Assembly: GCA_016708305.1 (NCBI GenBank)
Contig: JADJGB010000002.1
Coordinates: 62,001-126,000, forward strand
Direction: 5' to 3'
Source: Sphingobacteriales bacterium
GTDB taxonomy: Bacteria > Bacteroidota > Bacteroidia > Chitinophagales > Chitinophagaceae
Length of the DNA stretch: 64,000 bases
Shown here piece after piece: positions 29,684 through 38,079 of this stretch. The notes beneath the pieces are model-generated. The model did no database searches. It saw only the letters and a program-made list of their open reading frames with translations, and had not been told where the DNA came from. Both the position numbers and the translations under genes were made by a program. Each line of letters begins with the position of its first letter. Position 1 is the stretch's first letter.

Positions 29684-30655
29684 CTATTTGGCAGGAGTAA
29701 TAACAATTTTTCTAAACTCTATCGCCCCGTGGTCTCCCTGAATATAAATGGGTCCCGGTTCGGCTTCTTTGCTGTCCAAAGCGCCGCCTGTAATACCCGG
29801 AATCTCCTGATTGCTGATTACGGTTTTACCATTAACCACCACCGTTACCATTCTGCCAATTAAGGTAATATCAAAAGTATTCCACTGATCGGGGCCGTTT
29901 GTTACGATTTCGCTGGCGGGTAAAAAGCCATACACGCCGCCGAACAAAACGCTATTTGGATGTGCATCCTTAGGGCTGTCTTCTATCTGCACCTCATAGC
30001 GGCCTCTCAGGTAAATGCCACTATTGCTTTTGGGCGGATACCTGAACTCGGCATGAAGTTTGAAATCATTAAATTTTTGAACAGATACTAAATTGGCGCC
30101 TGCTCCGGTATTTTTCAATATACCATTTTCCACTTCCCACTTATTATTTCCTTTGGCCAACCATCCGTCCAGGTTTTTACCGTTAAATAAATTTATGGTT
30201 TTGCCCCATACAATTTTATTAGTTCTTTTTAATAGTGACGCTCTTTCACCTGTGAAGCTGTATTTTTTGCCGTCCACATCAGTTATCACACCTTTTATAG
30301 CATCTTTACCTACAAGTTCTCCATTGAGAACCAAGTCGTTATCACTGTTTTCCCATTGGGCAGGAATAGCAAAATTAAACTTGCCATTCTTGAAATTTAC
30401 TTTTGAGATGGGTCTAGCACTTCCGCCTGTAGCCACAAAATAGCCCACTAATGTTTTAAAACCTGATAGTTTCACCTCCAGCCACGAGGGAGCATTATTG
30501 GCACTTGCATCTAATGTAAGATCCCATCGGCCAATCAAATCACTTGCTTCAAAAACTTTATAATGGTGGTTTGCATTATCACTATTTGTTTCGGATGCTG
30601 CGAAACCTGAAACTGAAAAAACGAGTATCAAAGCCAGTAAAAAGAATTTGTTCAT
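29684..30655 (-). CDS. DUF1080 (3-keto-disaccharide hydrolase-like) secreted protein
   Basis: Signal peptide KFFLLALILVFSVSGFA, then a novel N-terminal beta domain (residues about 35-150) and a C-terminal DUF1080 jelly-roll: LFNGKNLDGWLAKGNN, KWEVENGILKNTGAG, DFKLHAEFRYPPKSNSGIYL, GRYEVQIEDS, PIYIQGDHGAIEFRKI. DUF1080 proteins act on, or bind, polysaccharides and 3-keto-glycosides in the Bacteroidota periplasm. 323 aa, intact, convergent with cdd (5 bp apart). Confidence 0.88.
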   Translation of the reverse strand: MNKFFLLALILVFSVSGFAASETNSDNANHHYKVFEASDLIGRWDLTLDASANNAPSWLEVKLSGFKTLVGYFVATGGSARPISKVNFKNGKFNFAIPAQWENSDNDLVLNGELVGKDAIKGVITDVDGKKYSFTGERASLLKRTNKIVWGKTINLFNGKNLDGWLAKGNNKWEVENGILKNTGAGANLVSVQKFNDFKLHAEFRYPPKSNSGIYLRGRYEVQIEDSPKDAHPNSVLFGGVYGFLPASEIVTNGPDQWNTFDITLIGRMVTVVVNGKTVISNQEIPGITGGALDSKEAEPGPIYIQGDHGAIEFRKIVITPAK

Positions 30656-30708
30656 AATAAAAATATTTGTATCTCTGTTAAATAAAAAAAATCGTTGCTA
30701 CCTGAATT

Positions 30709-31146
30709 TTATTTGCCATTAAGTTCCAGTTTTTTGTCGGCTCTGTTTTCGGCTTTTAATTCAGCGTTTTTGTTGTTCTTTTCGTGTGCGCCCTGCATAT
30801 TCAGTTTACCGTTGTATTTGCCTCCGGCTTCTATCTCCACTATATCCACATTGATATCGCCGTTTACTTCGCCGGAAGCTTTTAAGTGCAATGCTGCGGC
30901 ATGAACCGTTCCGTTCAGTTTTCCATAAATTACAATATCGTTTGCCTTTAAATTACCCCTTACAGAAGATTTTTCACCCAGTATTACCCCTTTGGTTACG
31001 GTTACATTGCCTTCCACCATTCCGTCAATGCGAATAGCAGTATCGCCCGAAATATCTCCGGTAATTTTAATATCGGCGCCAATAATTGTTGAAATAGGCT
31101 GTTGTTCAAGTTCTATGGCAGACTTGTTCTTAAATTTTTTAAACAC
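30709..31146 (-). CDS. Bactofilin
   Basis: Polymer-forming cytoskeletal protein. The beta-helix core has the repeating hexad pattern typical of bactofilins: IIGADIKITGDISGDTAIRI, DGMVEGNVTVTKGVILGE, VRGNLKANDIVIYGKLNGTV, LHLKASGEVNGDINVD. The disordered tails are charged (C-terminal AEKNNKNAELKAENR-like). The start codon is GTG (31146), with MFKKFKNKSAIE after it. It lies 31 bp downstream of an M23 peptidase gene, a recurring pairing in which bactofilin positions a peptidoglycan hydrolase to shape the cell. Confidence 0.92.
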   Translation of the reverse strand: MFKKFKNKSAIELEQQPISTIIGADIKITGDISGDTAIRIDGMVEGNVTVTKGVILGEKSSVRGNLKANDIVIYGKLNGTVHAAALHLKASGEVNGDINVDIVEIEAGGKYNGKLNMQGAHEKNNKNAELKAENRADKKLELNGK

Positions 31147-31177
31147 GTTAGGATTTTTACCTTGTAAAATTATGGTT

Positions 31178-32005
31178 TTATAACTTTAAAAAGTGCTCCG
31201 GATTAATTTTTGTGCCATTTCTTATTATTTCATAGTGCAAATGAGGGCCGGTACTTCTTCCGGTACTACCAATATGACCAATTTTTTCACCGGTTTTTAT
31301 CTTTTGGCCTTCTCGTACCAATATTCTGGAAAGATGCCCATAAAGTGTTTCAAAGCCATTGGAATGTTCCAAAACGATACAATTGCCATAGCCGCCTTTT
31401 ACGCCGGCAAAGCTTACCACTCCATCAGCAGTGCTTTTTACAGGTTCCCCTGCATTTCCTCTGAAATCAATTCCGAAATGAGACTCGGTACCCATCCCCG
31501 AAAAAGGATTGTGCCTGTAGCCAAAATTGGAAGTTTGTTCGCCATCAGACGGAACACCCATTGGGGTAAACTTCACTTTTTCTTTAATGTTTCCAAGATA
31601 GTTTTCATAATAATCAGCCACGAGATTAGCATCTTCAATTTCAAAACCTTCTTCACCGCCAACATCCACTTTTTTCAGCTCGCCCAAACCTCTTTGTTCA
31701 AGATATTGATTAATTTCAATAAGGCTGGAATCTATGGAAAGAAATGATTTTTTCAGTCTGTTTACATCTACGGCCTTGGCTACCACTTTGAATTTTTCAT
31801 CAGCCTTGGCCAATTTCTCTTTATAATACTGATCTGTTCTGGAAAAAACCATCCAGGCAATTATCCCGATAAGAACAATTATTGTTGCTGCAAAACCCAG
31901 AAGAAAACTCTTCCAGTTGCGTAACAAAGTTGTTGGAACCTGAACAGGTTTATTTTCTTTGCTATCAGTATTAATAAATATAACTGAAGTCTTTTTTCTC
32001 AGCAT
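31178..32005 (-). CDS. M23 family metallopeptidase (LytM-type endopeptidase)
   Basis: An inner-membrane anchored peptidoglycan endopeptidase: TM helix FLLGFAATIIVLIGIIAWMV, a coiled-coil stretch, then the M23 domain with SNFGYRHNPF, SHFGIDFRGNAGEPV (zinc His and Asp), YGNCIVLEHSNGFETLYGHL and GPHLHYEIIRNG (HxH). All four zinc/catalytic motifs are intact. Start taken at ATG 32005 (MLRKKTSVIFINTD). The first gene of a two-gene operon with bactofilin. Confidence 0.92.
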   Translation of the reverse strand: MLRKKTSVIFINTDSKENKPVQVPTTLLRNWKSFLLGFAATIIVLIGIIAWMVFSRTDQYYKEKLAKADEKFKVVAKAVDVNRLKKSFLSIDSSLIEINQYLEQRGLGELKKVDVGGEEGFEIEDANLVADYYENYLGNIKEKVKFTPMGVPSDGEQTSNFGYRHNPFSGMGTESHFGIDFRGNAGEPVKSTADGVVSFAGVKGGYGNCIVLEHSNGFETLYGHLSRILVREGQKIKTGEKIGHIGSTGRSTGPHLHYEIIRNGTKINPEHFLKL

Positions 32006-32107
32006 AAAAATTTGAATAAATTGCAAATCACAGTATTACAAACGTGAAAATTTAAAAAATATTGTATGTAAATGCCTGGATTTTTAAAAAAATTGTAAAA
32101 AAGTCTT

Positions 32108-32464
32108 TTAATCCCAACTCCTTGCCAATTCCACTCCAATTTTACCGTCAAAACCTTCAATAGGCGCGGTAATTTTATATATATTTATTTTAATACTTTT
32201 TACCGGAGGATACGTTTTCTTAATTCTTTCTGCTGTTTCAGTTAAAAAAGTCTCCAAAAGCAGGCGTGGCTGCGCCATTTCACTCTTTAGCAGCGAGTAG
32301 ATTTCTGCATAATTAATAGTCTGAAAAATATCTTTTATTACAACCGATTCATTACCAATAGTTAAGGTACAGTTTACTTCAAACTCATTGCCTATCTTTT
32401 TTTCCAGGTCAAAAAGACCGTGAAATGCAAAAAATCTAAGTTTCTCGAGCCGGATAGTGAGCAT
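32108..32464 (-). CDS. folB: Dihydroneopterin aldolase
   Basis: Folate pathway enzyme converting dihydroneopterin to hydroxymethyl-dihydropterin and glycolaldehyde. 118 aa, FolB fold: LRFFAFHGLFDLEKKIGNEF (Tyr-to-Phe variant of the GxxxHE region), INYAEIYSLL and LLETFLTETAERI with the substrate-binding Glu. The usual catalytic Lys corresponds to a residue in the IYKITAPIEGFDGKIGVE segment. Frame intact; no neighbouring folate genes. Confidence 0.88.
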   Translation of the reverse strand: MLTIRLEKLRFFAFHGLFDLEKKIGNEFEVNCTLTIGNESVVIKDIFQTINYAEIYSLLKSEMAQPRLLLETFLTETAERIKKTYPPVKSIKINIYKITAPIEGFDGKIGVELARSWD

Positions 32465-32706
32465 GAGGATAATGATTATTAAATGCTAAATATTAATAAT
32501 AACCGGATATCAAATACCTGGTTATATTGAAAATACAATTTAACGAAAGGTATGTTCACTCCGAAAGCTTTGGACTTTTAAAACTAATGAATAATTTGCC
32601 TCAGTTTCAGTGATTAAAACTACAATATTTGGGAATTCACTCACTAAATTTGCCCAACTATCCCTTCCAACACAGTTTTTCCCTTGTAGTTGCAGGGCTA
32701 TCAGGA

Positions 32707-33655
32707 TTAATGAAGCCCTTTTGCTCCCAAATATCTTTCAGCATCTAAGGCAGCCATACAGCCGCTTCCCGCGGCAGTAACCGCCTGACGGTAGGTTTTA
32801 TCCTGCACATCACCTGCTGCAAAAACACCTTCTACATTAGTCTTTGATGTTCCCGGCGTGGTGATGATATAACCGGTTTCATCCATTTCAAGATAATCTT
32901 TAAAAATTTCTGAATTGGGCTGATGGCCAATGGCCACAAAGAAGCCACCTACCGGAATTTCTTCGGTTTCATTGGTTTTTACATTTTTGATTCGCACGCC
33001 TGTTACATTTTTCTCTCCCAGTATTTCTTCCGTAACAGAGTCGAAATGAATCCTGATATTAGGACTGTTCAAAACCCTGTCCTGCATAATTTTACTGGCG
33101 CGCATCTCGTTTCTGCGAACAATCATGTGTACATTGGTGCAAAGTTTTGACAAATACAAAGCCTCTTCTGCTGCTGTATCGCCCGCACCCACAATGGCTA
33201 CCTCTCTGCCACGGAAAAAGAATCCGTCGCATACCGCACAGGCGCTCACGCCAAAGCCATTCAGACGATCCTCACTTTCAATTCCCAACCATTTGGCAGA
33301 TGCTCCGGTAGAAATTATTACAGAATTTGCCTCAATCAGCTTTTCATCATCAATCCAAACCTTATGAGGATGACCCGAAAAATCAACCTTTGTGGCAATA
33401 CCATAGCGTATATCGGCACCCATTCTTTTTGCCTGAGCTTCAAAATCCATAATAATTTCAGGGCCGGTCTTGCCTTCAGGATACCCTTGGATAATTCTCT
33501 ACTTCAGTAGTAATGGTCAACTGCCCTCCGGGCTGAATTCCCTGGTATAAAACCGGTTTCAGGTTAGCTCTTGCAGCATATATAGCTGCGGTATATCCTG
33601 CAGGACCTGAACCGATTATCAAACACTGTACTTTTTCTGATGATGTATCTGTCAT
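32707..33655 (-). CDS. trxB: Thioredoxin-disulfide reductase (one frameshift)
   Basis: NADPH-dependent flavoenzyme that reduces thioredoxin. FAD-binding GSGPAGYTAAIYAARANL, QPGGQLTITTEVENYP, redox centre SACAVCDGFFF, NADPH-binding GAGDTAAEEALYL, and C-terminal GVFAAGDVQDKTYRQAVTA. The frame is lost near 33475 where one extra base changes NYPGYPEG to NYPRVS-stop; the remainder continues in frame from GPEIIMDFEAQAKRMG. About 316 aa joined. An essential gene, so a sequence error is likely. Confidence 0.93.
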
Positions 33656-33790
33656 AACATTAAATTTTGAAGAATTGCAAAGGTAAAATTAAAAACTTTA
33701 ATATTCGGTAACAGTGATAAGTGTTACAATTATTTTTAGCTTTGTTATATAAGGGAGGTAAAATCAGTAGAATGAGGAGGAGTTAAAACT

Positions 33791-33838
33791 AAGGTTAAGG
33801 TTGAGGTTAAGGTTGAGATTGAGATTGAGGTTGAGATG
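33791..33838. repeat. Hexamer microsatellite (AAGGTT/GAGGTT/GAGATT), eight units
   Basis: Eight consecutive 6-bp units run from 33791 as AAGGTT x2, GAGGTT, AAGGTT, GAGATT x2, GAGGTT, GAGATG. They end 10 bp before the sco1 stop codon. Such hexamers can expand by slippage; being outside the coding frame, length changes would be tolerated. Confidence 0.8.
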
Positions 33839-33847
33839 GGAAAAACA

Positions 33848-34603
33848 TTACGCTGATTTTGATTTTGATACTAAACGTATGATAATCAATATAGAAAAAG
33901 ATAAAATTGCCGGTAAAGCGATAAACAGCATACCTAATCCGGGTGTGTTTTTACCGGTTTTAGGATTATAGTTATAACAGGAGAACAGGTTACTTTGTCC
34001 CGGCAAGCGATAAGTTGGAGAAAAAACATTATTTATACTGTTAATCAATAGACCAATATCTTTGCTGTTTCGCAAACCCAACAGTTTTTTGGTAACAAAT
34101 CCCTGAGAATTGACACCAACCAGAAGCGCATCATGATCAAACTGCAAGGTTTGTTCATACCAAACAGGATTAAAATTTACGGATGAAATAAGACGGGAGA
34201 TACTATCGGTAACAGCAAATTTCCAGTTGCCTTCATGCTGTAGATTGAAACGGGTAGCCATATTTTCCATATCTTTCACAGAATCGCGCGGATCAAAACT
34301 AATAACTAATACATTATATTTTTTATTGCCAATATTTGGTGCAAATTGTAAACTTTCCTTTAATTGAATTATAAGCGGTGCACAAATTCCGGAACATCTT
34401 GTAAAAACGAAGGCTACCACCAACGGATTTTGGGCAGCCAACTGATGCATTGAGACATGGTCTCCGCTAATGATTTGTAATGGTGCATTATAAATCACTT
34501 CATTAATATTCGTCTCCTGCCAACCTGCGGCAGGCTGGGCTACTGCATCTACAAGGAAGGAGCAGACAAAAATCAGGAACGATGTAAGACCATATTTATG
34601 CAT
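33848..34603 (-). CDS. SCO1/SenC-type copper chaperone
   Basis: Periplasmic thioredoxin-fold protein that loads Cu into the CuA site of oxidase subunit II. Signal peptide (YGLTSFLIFVCSFLVDAVA), Cu-binding FVFTRCSGICAPLII (CxxxC) and the distal His in LQFDHDALLVG. An additional C-terminal TM (LGMLFIALPAILSFSILIII) anchors it, which is common in Bacteroidota. Its start overlaps the end of the oxidase subunit I gene by 31 bp, so the three genes form a tight operon. Confidence 0.9.
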   Translation of the reverse strand: MHKYGLTSFLIFVCSFLVDAVAQPAAGWQETNINEVIYNAPLQIISGDHVSMHQLAAQNPLVVAFVFTRCSGICAPLIIQLKESLQFAPNIGNKKYNVLVISFDPRDSVKDMENMATRFNLQHEGNWKFAVTDSISRLISSVNFNPVWYEQTLQFDHDALLVGVNSQGFVTKKLLGLRNSKDIGLLINSINNVFSPTYRLPGQSNLFSCYNYNPKTGKNTPGLGMLFIALPAILSFSILIIIRLVSKSKSA

Positions 34604-36015
34604 CTTTTAAAAATACTCGAAACGAAAAGAAAAATGGCTATCAGATAAACCGTAGCAAATACTGCACCTAAGGTAGCTAATAATTTTGCAGAGGTAAACT
34701 CAACCGGGTAACTACTGTATCTTCTGGGAACGGATTCTGCACCTGCCACATAAAAAGCTGCCAGAAAGCCTATTCCGCCCAGTAACAGGAATGAAAGTTT
34801 GAGCGAAGAAAGTCTCTCCGGCCCTTTTCTTTTGGAATATTCCACAGAAAACCAATGGAAAAAGCCAAGGCTAAACAATACATTACCCATAGCATTGTAA
34901 GAATGAAAGTGAGCGGGCACCCAAAGTGTATTATGCAGTAAAAAGTTATTTGAAATAGTAGCATCAATAACGGCGCCTACTCCACCTATAACCCAGCCCG
35001 CTATTCCGATAAAGAACAAAAGATTAGACAATGACCATTTTATTTTGGTACGATAAACCGCCACAATAACACTAAAAACCGTTACTCCGGCTGAAGGTAA
35101 ACTGGCAAGGTAAGAAGCAAGCTGGCCTACAATTTGCAAACCCTCCGGCTGCACAAAGTCCATATATAAATGGTGGAAAAATGCCAGCAATACAAAAAAC
35201 AGCGTGAGGTTCCAGGCAATGGCCACATACCAGGTGGTTTTCCACTTTGGTCTGCCACTGATTTCGGGAAACAGTTCGTAAATAATAGCCAACCCCAGAT
35301 AAAGCATTTCATTGGCAATAGTATGGCCAAAAAAATAGGTAAGGTTTTTAATCAGCAAGGCATCATTTACAAATGCGCCATGTGAATAATACTCAGCAAA
35401 AAGAAGCACCAACAAAACCACTGCAGCAATAAGGCAGGCGAGAACTCCCAATAGACTGATCATTGAAATCAATATAAAAGGCGGTGTTTCCACTTCCGGA
35501 TTCTTATTTCTGAAATGCTGCCATGCAAAAACCTGCGAAATCGAATATTTTTTCAACAATGCGGTCATCAGACTGAGCACCCATACCAGCCATCCCACAC
35601 CTAATACCGCCAATGCCCATAGGAACATAGGGGTAGCCCATGCGCTCCATGCAATCTTAAACGGCAGCGGATACAGAAATGTCCATCCAGCATGAAAATC
35701 GCCAATCAAGGTGGATACCCATAGCATCACAACGCCAATCACCGTCATCACGAGCGCAAAGGTATTTGCCCTATAACTTGTTTTTACATATCGCTCCATG
35801 ATGAAATTAACACCTGCCATACCTGCTACAAACCAAATCCCAATCATCGTAATACCATGTATCGTCATGTCGGCATAAAAGGTGCCGGGATCCAAATGAA
35901 CTGCACCACCCTGATTAAGCCGCATAATAATTCCTAAAATGATACTTAACACAAACAACACCAACACAGCAATAATCCAAATAGCCGTATTCTTTTTAAT
36001 TCCTTTTGCTTCCAT
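34573..36015 (-). CDS. Heme-copper oxidase subunit I-like protein lacking the H-x3-Y tyrosine (possible NO reductase-type enzyme)
   Basis: A 480-aa, 12-TM heme-copper oxygen-reductase superfamily subunit. Heme/Cu ligands present: His53 (TIHGITM, low-spin heme), His231 (FFGHTIANEM, CuB), His281-His282 (AFFHHLYMD, CuB), His369 and His371 (WVPAHFHSYNAMG). In A- and B-type oxidases the CuB His is followed at +4 by a Tyr cross-linked to it; here +4 is Asn235, with Glu236 next and the nearest Tyr at 239. Tyr-less relatives of B-type enzymes have been proposed to be NO reductases (eNOR/sNOR/gNOR groups, Hemp and Gennis). The operon is CuA subunit II, this gene, Sco1. The fold is certain; the substrate (O2 or NO) is not. 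Confidence 0.85.
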   Translation of the reverse strand: MEAKGIKKNTAIWIIAVLVLFVLSIILGIIMRLNQGGAVHLDPGTFYADMTIHGITMIGIWFVAGMAGVNFIMERYVKTSYRANTFALVMTVIGVVMLWVSTLIGDFHAGWTFLYPLPFKIAWSAWATPMFLWALAVLGVGWLVWVLSLMTALLKKYSISQVFAWQHFRNKNPEVETPPFILISMISLLGVLACLIAAVVLLVLLFAEYYSHGAFVNDALLIKNLTYFFGHTIANEMLYLGLAIIYELFPEISGRPKWKTTWYVAIAWNLTLFFVLLAFFHHLYMDFVQPEGLQIVGQLASYLASLPSAGVTVFSVIVAVYRTKIKWSLSNLLFFIGIAGWVIGGVGAVIDATISNNFLLHNTLWVPAHFHSYNAMGNVLFSLGFFHWFSVEYSKRKGPERLSSLKLSFLLLGGIGFLAAFYVAGAESVPRRYSSYPVEFTSAKLLATLGAVFATVYLIAIFLFVSSIFKRCINMVLHRS

Positions 36016-36023
36016 GATTTCTT

Positions 36024-36575
36024 TTATTTAACAGTGAAAGTTGTTTGCATTACCTGATGCGCCATACCGCAATATTCTAAACAATGAACCGTATAGGTAC
36101 CCGGCTCTTCAAATTTCCAACGTAGTAAATTTACATATCCCGGCATCGCCTGAGTTTGTGCCACAATCTGCTTGGAAGGGCTGTAAATTGCAAATCCATG
36201 ATTTACGTCTAAACTGGTAACTCTGAACTCAACTAACTGATTAGCAGGAAGTTCAATAGTCATTTCGCCTTCGGGCTTATCGGGGTTAATTGCTTTATAA
36301 GACATTGTAAAAAAGAATTGTCCTGCTGCCACATGCACTACTTTTGCCGGCTGCTCTTTTGCAAAAAGATAGTAAGGAGAGCGCGGAATTGTGATAAGTG
36401 CAAAAATGCCCAGACAAACAAATAAGATAAGAAGGAACCAGAATCTTTTTTGCAGGGGATTGGCCATACCCTTTAATTCATCATCCGACTTTTTGGATGA
36501 CAGATACACTATGATAAAAACCAGCGCTATTACAGCAGCCAGTACCAAAAAGAGCAATAAGAGTGCGTATTGCAT
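36024..36575 (-). CDS. Heme-copper oxidase subunit II with CuA site
   Basis: Two N-terminal TM segments (YALLLLFLVLAAVIALVFII and RFWFLLILFVCLGIFALI) and a periplasmic cupredoxin domain. The CuA ligands are complete: His in VNHGFAIY and the cluster HCLEYCGMAHQVM (two Cys, Glu, His, Met). This is therefore a cytochrome c- or cupredoxin-fed enzyme. Start taken at ATG 36575 (MQYALLLLFLV); the upstream in-frame ATG at 36644 would add a basic tail. Nine bases separate it from subunit I. 183 aa. Confidence 0.92.
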   Translation of the reverse strand: MQYALLLLFLVLAAVIALVFIIVYLSSKKSDDELKGMANPLQKRFWFLLILFVCLGIFALITIPRSPYYLFAKEQPAKVVHVAAGQFFFTMSYKAINPDKPEGEMTIELPANQLVEFRVTSLDVNHGFAIYSPSKQIVAQTQAMPGYVNLLRWKFEEPGTYTVHCLEYCGMAHQVMQTTFTVK

Positions 36576-36748
36576 ATATCTGATTTTTAGCTTATTTAAT
36601 CGTTTGCGGTTTAAGTCGTTTAATAAAACAGGGCAAACCTGCAAAGCCCAGTAGTTTGTTGAATCAGGTGCTTAAAGTTATTACATTTTTTTTTGTGAAA
36701 CAATAAAATTAATTCTTAGATTCTTTTTAACATTCAAATAAAAAATAA

Positions 36749-36756
36749 TAAATTTG
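36749..36756 (+). promoter_or_regulatory. -7-like element TAAATTTG upstream of the membrane/patatin cassette
   Basis: Matches the Bacteroidota TAnnTTTG -7 consensus 40 bp before the ATG at 36796. A weak -33 match (TTTA) lies 19 bp upstream. It is placed in the divergent region between the oxidase operon and the cassette. Confidence 0.4.
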
Positions 36757-36795
36757 AGGGAGCGATCATGACTTCTCAGCTTTAAACCAATTTTT

Positions 36796-38070
36796 ATGAC
36801 GGAAAACATCTATTTGAATATTGCCATTGGGTTGATTTTCATCTACCTTATTTATAGCATTTTTGTAACGACCATCGTGGAACTAATTGCTTCTGTTTTG
36901 GCTCATCGCCACCGCATGCTGGAGCGGGCGCTGGAGCAAATGCTGGATGGAAAGAGCATCAGCTATTACTGGTGGGATAAGATATTTAATTTTATCAGCT
37001 TCCTGTTCTACTATAAGAAATTTAAAAAAGGGAATACAAACATTATTTATAATCCACAAGCAGGTTTTACAAACGGCTTTATGGACAAGCAAAATTTTTT
37101 ACAACATTCAAACAAACAATTTTCAGCAACAAAAGCCCTGTCCGTAAATACAATTAATTGCACTAAAGAGCCTTACCGTGTCAAACTTAATAAGAAAGCT
37201 AAATTATTTGCAGCTTGTTTTACTGAGCATCCTCTATACAGGCGATCAGCAGAACAAACGCTCCTTTACAAAAAACCGGCTTATATCAGCGAAAAGACAT
37301 TCTCCAACATTTTTATTAATGTGCTTTCTCTGTATTCCTCTGAAAATGTAAAACTTTTTAGCCTAAAAGATAATTTAAATAATAACTCATTTTTTCAGGA
37401 TTCGGGAATGAATGAAGAGTTAAAACAAATCATACTTCAATTTATCAGCCAATCTGGCAATAGTATGGATGAATTTAAAAAGAGGTTGGAAGAATGGTTT
37501 TCCGATACCATGAAAAGGGTAACAGGATGGTATAAAAAACAGGTAGCCAATATTACATTTCTTATTGCTTTTGTTTTTTCTTGCCTGCTAAATGCCGATT
37601 CCATTAAAATGGCACACACACTATCCATAAATAAAACGGCAAGAGAAACCTTGGTGAAAATGGCCATAGAAAAGTCAAAAGACACTACCATCATCCATAA
37701 AAACAGCCTGAATCTGGCAGATACTACTATCACCATCAGAGGCGCTTCGCATATTCTTGACTCGACCTACAAAGCAGACATAGCAGAAATAAATAAGACA
37801 TTGGCTATTGGATGGGATTCTGCTATTTTAAACCATAATCTGGACGAGACCGGCTACCTGACAAAAAAAATAAACGAGTCTCCTGCAGCCTTACAAACAG
37901 TAAATATTTTCAAAAATGTGTTTTTCAATGGAAAGGTATTTTTGGGTATATTATTTACCACTATTGCCATTTCTATGGGTGCTCCATTTTGGTTCGATCT
38001 TTTAAACAGGTTTGTCAATTTCAGAATGGCAGGCAAAAAATCCGAAAATGATAATACCTCCCCTAAATAA
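36796..38070 (+). CDS. Uncharacterised membrane protein, 424 aa, first gene of the patatin cassette
   Basis: Not assigned to a named family. An N-terminal TM (YLNIAIGLIFIYLIYSIFVT, residues 6-28) precedes a long soluble region, then a helix ending in the second TM (QVANITFLIAFVFSCLLNAD, about 243-263), a polar segment likely outside, and a C-terminal TM with the motif ISMGAPFWFDLLNRFVNFR and a basic end (MAGKK). The LNAD and GAPFWFDLLNxxVN motifs recur, from memory, in uncharacterised bacterial membrane proteins. It ends 9 bp before the patatin gene on the same strand, so a functional link is likely. The frame is intact. Confidence 0.75.
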   Translation: MTENIYLNIAIGLIFIYLIYSIFVTTIVELIASVLAHRHRMLERALEQMLDGKSISYYWWDKIFNFISFLFYYKKFKKGNTNIIYNPQAGFTNGFMDKQNFLQHSNKQFSATKALSVNTINCTKEPYRVKLNKKAKLFAACFTEHPLYRRSAEQTLLYKKPAYISEKTFSNIFINVLSLYSSENVKLFSLKDNLNNNSFFQDSGMNEELKQIILQFISQSGNSMDEFKKRLEEWFSDTMKRVTGWYKKQVANITFLIAFVFSCLLNADSIKMAHTLSINKTARETLVKMAIEKSKDTTIIHKNSLNLADTTITIRGASHILDSTYKADIAEINKTLAIGWDSAILNHNLDETGYLTKKINESPAALQTVNIFKNVFFNGKVFLGILFTTIAISMGAPFWFDLLNRFVNFRMAGKKSENDNTSPK

Positions 38071-38079
38071 TATCTTAAT

